From Gordius sp. MW1 (Eukaryota > Nematomorpha > Gordioida > Gordea > Gordiidae), in NCBI GenBank assembly GCA_964036665.1, contig OZ038526.1, forward strand, positions 17,856,001-17,920,000: DNA of 64,000 bases, written 5' to 3'. This document shows positions 60,100-64,000 of this stretch, piece after piece (within the stretch, counting starts at the first letter, position 1; each line of letters begins with the position of its first letter). The position numbers and the translations under genes were made by a program. The notes under the pieces are model-generated. The model saw only the letters and a list, made by a program, of their open reading frames with translations. It was not told the origin of the DNA and did no database searches.

Positions 60100-62352
60100 T
60101 AGTGATGCGGAAAAACCGAGAACAATTTCGATCTCGTCTCGAAAAACCGAGACGAGACGAGAATTTGAAAAATGGAGTCGATATCGAGACGAGAATTTTG
60201 ATGTCGAGACGAGACGATACGAGATTTTTTCGGCGAGATCTCGACTTTTTATTGATCGTTAGATTAATTAAATTATTGTGTATTTTAATTTGCATGATTT
60301 CATTAAGGTATTAAGTGTAGATCAATGTGTATGGAATATATTTGATATTAAAAAAATTTCTAAGTGTAATAAATATTATAGATTTTTGCAAAAATTTAAA
60401 ATTTGGCAATCATTTACCTAAGCATAATTGACCCTTAGGGTATGTGAATAATTTTATAATACATTTATCACATATTTGTATTCATAGCATTATTAAATAT
60501 TACATAATGTTAGGCTTAATGAGTTCTGACTACTAAAGCATATTTGAATTTCGCAGTTACTCATCCTGCATGATGCGGTAATTATAAATTGGTAGTCAAT
60601 CAGTTTGAATAATTAAACAAGTTAAGCTAAGATGGCTCGAGATTTTTGAGCACCCGCCTAACGATTTCAAAAGAACAATAGAGTATTTAATGATACCGTA
60701 ATAAATTTAATCTTAAATTATGAGTTTTCTAGAAATCTTTATGCTTCAACTAATAGTATACCTCCCAAGTTTTTGAACCTTAATAAGTCATTATGTGAAT
60801 ACATAGTTTTGTCGCATGCATTACATTTCACATTACAAGCTGGGTGGGCAGGTGCATTTAAGTTTACTATAATATCTATAATTGTGCAATATAAAATAAA
60901 GACACAAACCTATACTCTACTAGATAAATTACTATTGGCAAAGTTTGTTAGATTCGAAGGTAATTAATTAGAATATAAATTTGATTATAATGGTTTTTTT
61001 ATAAAATTAAATACGTGCACGTTGATTTAAAGAAGGATCTCAATTTGCTCAATTATGCAACTAAGTCAACTATAAGCGAACCTATAATTTTCTAAGTCTA
61101 TTTTTAGTTGGAAAAATTAGTTAATTTGATATAAATTACAATTTGCTAGAACAATATAATAATTTTCTATACTTTTTATTTATGGTTTTTTTAGTCTGCA
61201 CTTTCCATGGAAAATGTTAGTAAGGCGGAAAAACCGAGAAAAATCTCGGTCTCGTCTCGTCTCGAAAAACCGAGACGAGACGAGACGAGAATTTGAAAAA
61301 TGGAGTCGAGATCGAGACGAGAATTTTGAGGTCGAGACGAGACGATACGAGATTTTCTCGGCGAGATCTCGACTTTTTATTGATCGTTAGATTTTAGTAA
61401 ATTATTGTGTATTTTAATTTACATTTAAGGTATTAAGTGTATATCATTATGTATGGAATATATTTGATATTAAAAAAATTCCCAAGTGTAGTAAATTTTA
61501 TATATTTTTGCAAAAAAATTAAAATTTGGCAATCATTTACCTAAGTATGGTTGATTTTTGTCATACATTTAAATACGTACTCTTTAATTTAAAGTTTAAA
61601 ACCTTATGTTCTTAATTCTATTTTAATGCTGCTTTTATTGTTGTTTTTACAACGTTTTAATTTGTGCAATTAGTTATCAATTCTGTAAATAATAATAACA
61701 TCATTAAATGTCACTCGCACTTTGTGTTTTATAGCGCTATAGTATACATGCAATAAACACTATGGGCTATAATTGATGATGGTAATAACAATGGACTTAA
61801 ACGTTGCCTTAAATATGTTAAACTTTGAAGCTTTAGCCAGGGTTCATAACGGGTCTCAATTTGCTCAATTGTGCAACTAAGTCAACTATAAGCGAACTTA
61901 TAATTTTCTCAGTCTATTTAGAGTTGACAAACACAGTGAATTTCATGCAAATGTTATAGTTTGCTTTGTTAGAACAATAAAATTTATTTCTATACTTCAA
62001 ATTTATTTTTAGTTTGCACTTTCCATAGAAATATTTTCTTTATGAGTTAATTAATATCTTTATATTGTCAATGAGATGTCGTGTCCCGCTAAATCTTTAA
62101 AAAGTTTGTGTATTAAAGTTTTTTTGAAAATATAAAAGTTTGCCATTTGGGTTTTTTAACACTCATTTAATATTTTTAATAAAACTAGAGAGATTCTTAT
62201 TCCGTATATATTTTTTTTTTAAAGTCGAGACGAGACGAGAATTCTCGTCGAGACGAGACGAGACCGAGATTTTTCTAGACCGAGACGAGATTTTCATAAT
62301 CGCTCCCGAGACGAGATTTTGTTTTCGAGACCGAGACGAGATCGCAACACTA
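60100..62352. mobile_element. hAT-like element with GAGACGAGAC arrays and exact 8-bp duplication
   Basis: Starts TAGTGATGCGGAAAAACCGA, ends GAGATCGCAACACTA; identical flanks ATTAAGAC (60092-60099, 62353-62360). Both ends are arrays of GAGACGAGACGAG. A second left-end copy sits inside at 61218, and AACTAAGTCAACTATAAGCG recurs at 61060 and 61876, so the body is internally duplicated. No transposase recognised in 2.25 kb. Confidence 0.88.
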
Positions 62353-62569
62353 ATTAAGACAAGCCCTTAGTCATTTTTGTTGTTTTTGTAAGAAACTAAA
62401 CATGATATGAATCCATGAGGTTGAAACTTAAATATAAACAAATATAAAAAAAACTAGCTGAATTTGAATCTCAATTCCATAATAAGGCAAACCTTTAATC
62501 GGTATTATATGTTACTAAACACATATCGGTCATAAATCATTTTCACTTTCTCTTCCACTCTCTACGTTA

Positions 62570-62663
62570 CATGGGCGTGGCCAAGGGGTGGCAGGAAGAA
62601 GTGGCTGCTCCCCCTCTAAATTCAACCCCTTTCCCTTAAATTCCAACCATGGCTACGCCCATG
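62570..62663. mobile_element. MITE, CATGGGCGTAGCC family
   Basis: CATGGGCGTGGCCAAGGGG to CCATGGCTACGCCCATG, 94 bp; flanks CTACGTTA and CTCCGTAA match 6 of 8. Confidence 0.75.
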
Positions 62664-63216
62664 CTCCGTAATGCGATATTTATAGCATGTGTGGGGCATA
62701 AATCATCCACATCCCCTTGAAGACCTGGACTTATATTAGGAAAAATCGGTAACTAATAGTTAATTTTGGGGTTACAGGGGGCAATGCTCTAGGGAAAAAT
62801 TGTGGAACGTTATGGCTCTCGCTACGGATTTTTATTTCTTCTTGATCTTTAATTAAAAGGGTTTTAAACATTGAACGATTCTTTAACCAATTGAACTTTT
62901 TTAATACAGCAGCTTATCATATAGGTCCTTTTGCCAAATATATTTTTAAGATAGGAGCTTTTAAATAAATGAAAGTCGGTAAATTTCAGTGGCATATTAC
63001 CCTTCTTTTATCGAATGTATAGCAATTAATGTTCTCTGGGTCTTCAAAGTTTGCACGTAGTTTTGAGACGGTGAGTATGATTGCTTTGTATTAATAGAGC
63101 CTCAAAAGCCAACTGCTTGCTTTTACAATTTATATTTATGAAATTAATTTTATACAATTTAATTACTATCATCATAATGGAATCCTAATTTATCTTTTAT
63201 GCACATGTGTGTGATT
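62664..63216. other. Non-genic stretch, nothing recognised
   Basis: AT-rich sequence without exon-like frames or element ends. Confidence 0.4.
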
Positions 63217-63312
63217 TAGAGTCCAGAAAAGTCACTTTTTTTAAATCCGACCTGAAAGCATTTTGAAATTTTTAACCCGGGTCGGGCTTCGGGTCACCCG
63301 TGCAGGCCTATA
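63217..63312. mobile_element. 96-bp hAT-like MITE with exact 8-bp duplication
   Basis: Left TAGAGTCCAGAAAAGTCACT, right CGTGCAGGCCTATA; identical flanks GTGTGATT (63209-63216, 63313-63320). A shortened relative of 26740-27397. Confidence 0.9.
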
Positions 63313-63710
63313 GTGTGATTAAAACATTTATAATATAAACGCTGTTAACTTTTATCAAATGATCTTTATGTTAACTCTGTTGATATTTGATCGAATATGT
63401 GTAATTAACAACTTTTAATTCCGATCATCGCAAATCTGTTGAGCAAAACGCGGTGAAGTGACAAAACGTGTCGTGAAATGTTTTTGTCACCAAAGAAAAA
63501 TTAACCTAGTAAGTTGTAACATCGTGTGCTTTCTCCTTAAAATAAATCTCTATTTGAGCCTGACACATGAATCCCTCGAATGTCGCATTCTGTTGTTCAA
63601 CAACGTGCTGTTTTTCTACTGCGGCATATCTTATAAAAGGACTGTACGAAAACTATCCTTTTTTTTATAGAAGAATTAGTTGACGGGCAGCTGCTGAGTC
63701 TTATTAATAT

Positions 63711-64000
63711 CGTTTGTCCAAGGCAAAATTATGACATCAAAATGTCCATGTGTATTTTATCACATTCACAATAAATCATGTCGTTTTTTGATTACCCATA
63801 ATAACATAGTGCAGTAAATAATGGGCTGGGAAATAGAATTATATAAGAGTTGGACACCCAGCTTGGCATGGGCTTATCTAGGATTGGATTTAAAAGGGGG
63901 GCAATAATGAGAAAGGGAGGGGCGAAATAATAATTTTAGTAATCTTAGTCGTAATTTTCTTAAAGAAATTTTGGATTAAAAGGGAGGCAGCGCCCCTCCC
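63711..64000 (+). repeat. Dispersed repeat, copy 2
   Basis: Matches 22520-22800 over most of its length, including ATAACATAGTGCAGTAAATA and AGCTTGGCATGGG. Runs off the window end. Confidence 0.7.

Noticed and set aside
63458-63670. 70-codon plus-strand frame
   Set aside because: Cys/Leu/Phe-rich chance frame in AT-rich sequence, no homology or splice context.

Overview
This is nuclear DNA of an animal, most likely an invertebrate (an arthropod would fit; the species cannot be fixed from this window). It is AT-rich, has GT-AG introns with AT-rich interiors, carries exons of two animal gene families, and is densely packed with transposable elements. No bacterial, phage, CRISPR, rRNA or complete tRNA features were seen.

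Host genes. (1) A minus-strand gene for a FERM-domain protein (band 4.1 superfamily, closest in layout to FRMD3/FRMD5) runs from an ATG at 18517 to a stop at 782. I reconstruct 14 coding exons by eye; every splice junction keeps frame and the product is about 415 residues. Its 10.3 kb first intron and the 2.3 kb intron between exons 5 and 6 are filled with transposons. (2) A plus-strand gene at 36810-50124 is homologous to the chromatin reader ZMYND8 (PHD, bromodomain, PWWP, MYND order). Most splice sites and phases survive. However, it has in-frame stops (TAG 44722, TGA 47344, TGA 49546), several frame changes, a missing splice donor in the PWWP domain and lost zinc ligands in three zinc modules. 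It looks like an unprocessed, decaying copy, or a very divergent and unusually expressed gene.

Transposon layout. 1-0.65 kb: tail of an RTE-type LINE. 5.2-7.1 and 28.0-28.9 kb: two copies of a dispersed repeat holding an array of CCAATGG/CCATTGG hairpins. 9.4-11.1, 20.2-21.4, 23.7-24.3, 26.7-27.4, 37.6-38.3, 39.4-40.0 and 63.2-63.3 kb: non-autonomous hAT-like elements with GC-rich subterminal repeats, several with exact 8-bp target duplications. Scattered throughout: short hAT-like MITEs starting CATGGGCGTAGCCAGG, many with long G or C runs. 19.0-22.4 kb: minus-strand RTE copy broken by a hAT element and a (TATG)n-bearing, Helitron-like insert. 29.4-30.4 and 34.8-36.5 kb: decayed Ty3/gypsy pieces, the second an inverted duplication. 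41.1-43.1 kb: a small LTR element without coding capacity inside the ZMYND8-like intron. 54.0-60.0 kb: a three-level nest in which a minus RTE copy is split by an LTR element (5-bp duplication CATCC), itself split by a nearly full-length RTE element (12-bp duplication). 60.1-62.35 kb: a hAT-like element with GAGACGAGAC subterminal arrays and an exact 8-bp duplication.

The clearest functional locus is the FERM gene. The most unusual signals are the partly broken ZMYND8-like gene, the LTR element whose LTR ends are long inverted repeats, the sharing of one internal region by two LTR elements with unrelated LTRs, and the CCAAT hairpin arrays. All homology calls come from motif recognition by eye; no search was run.
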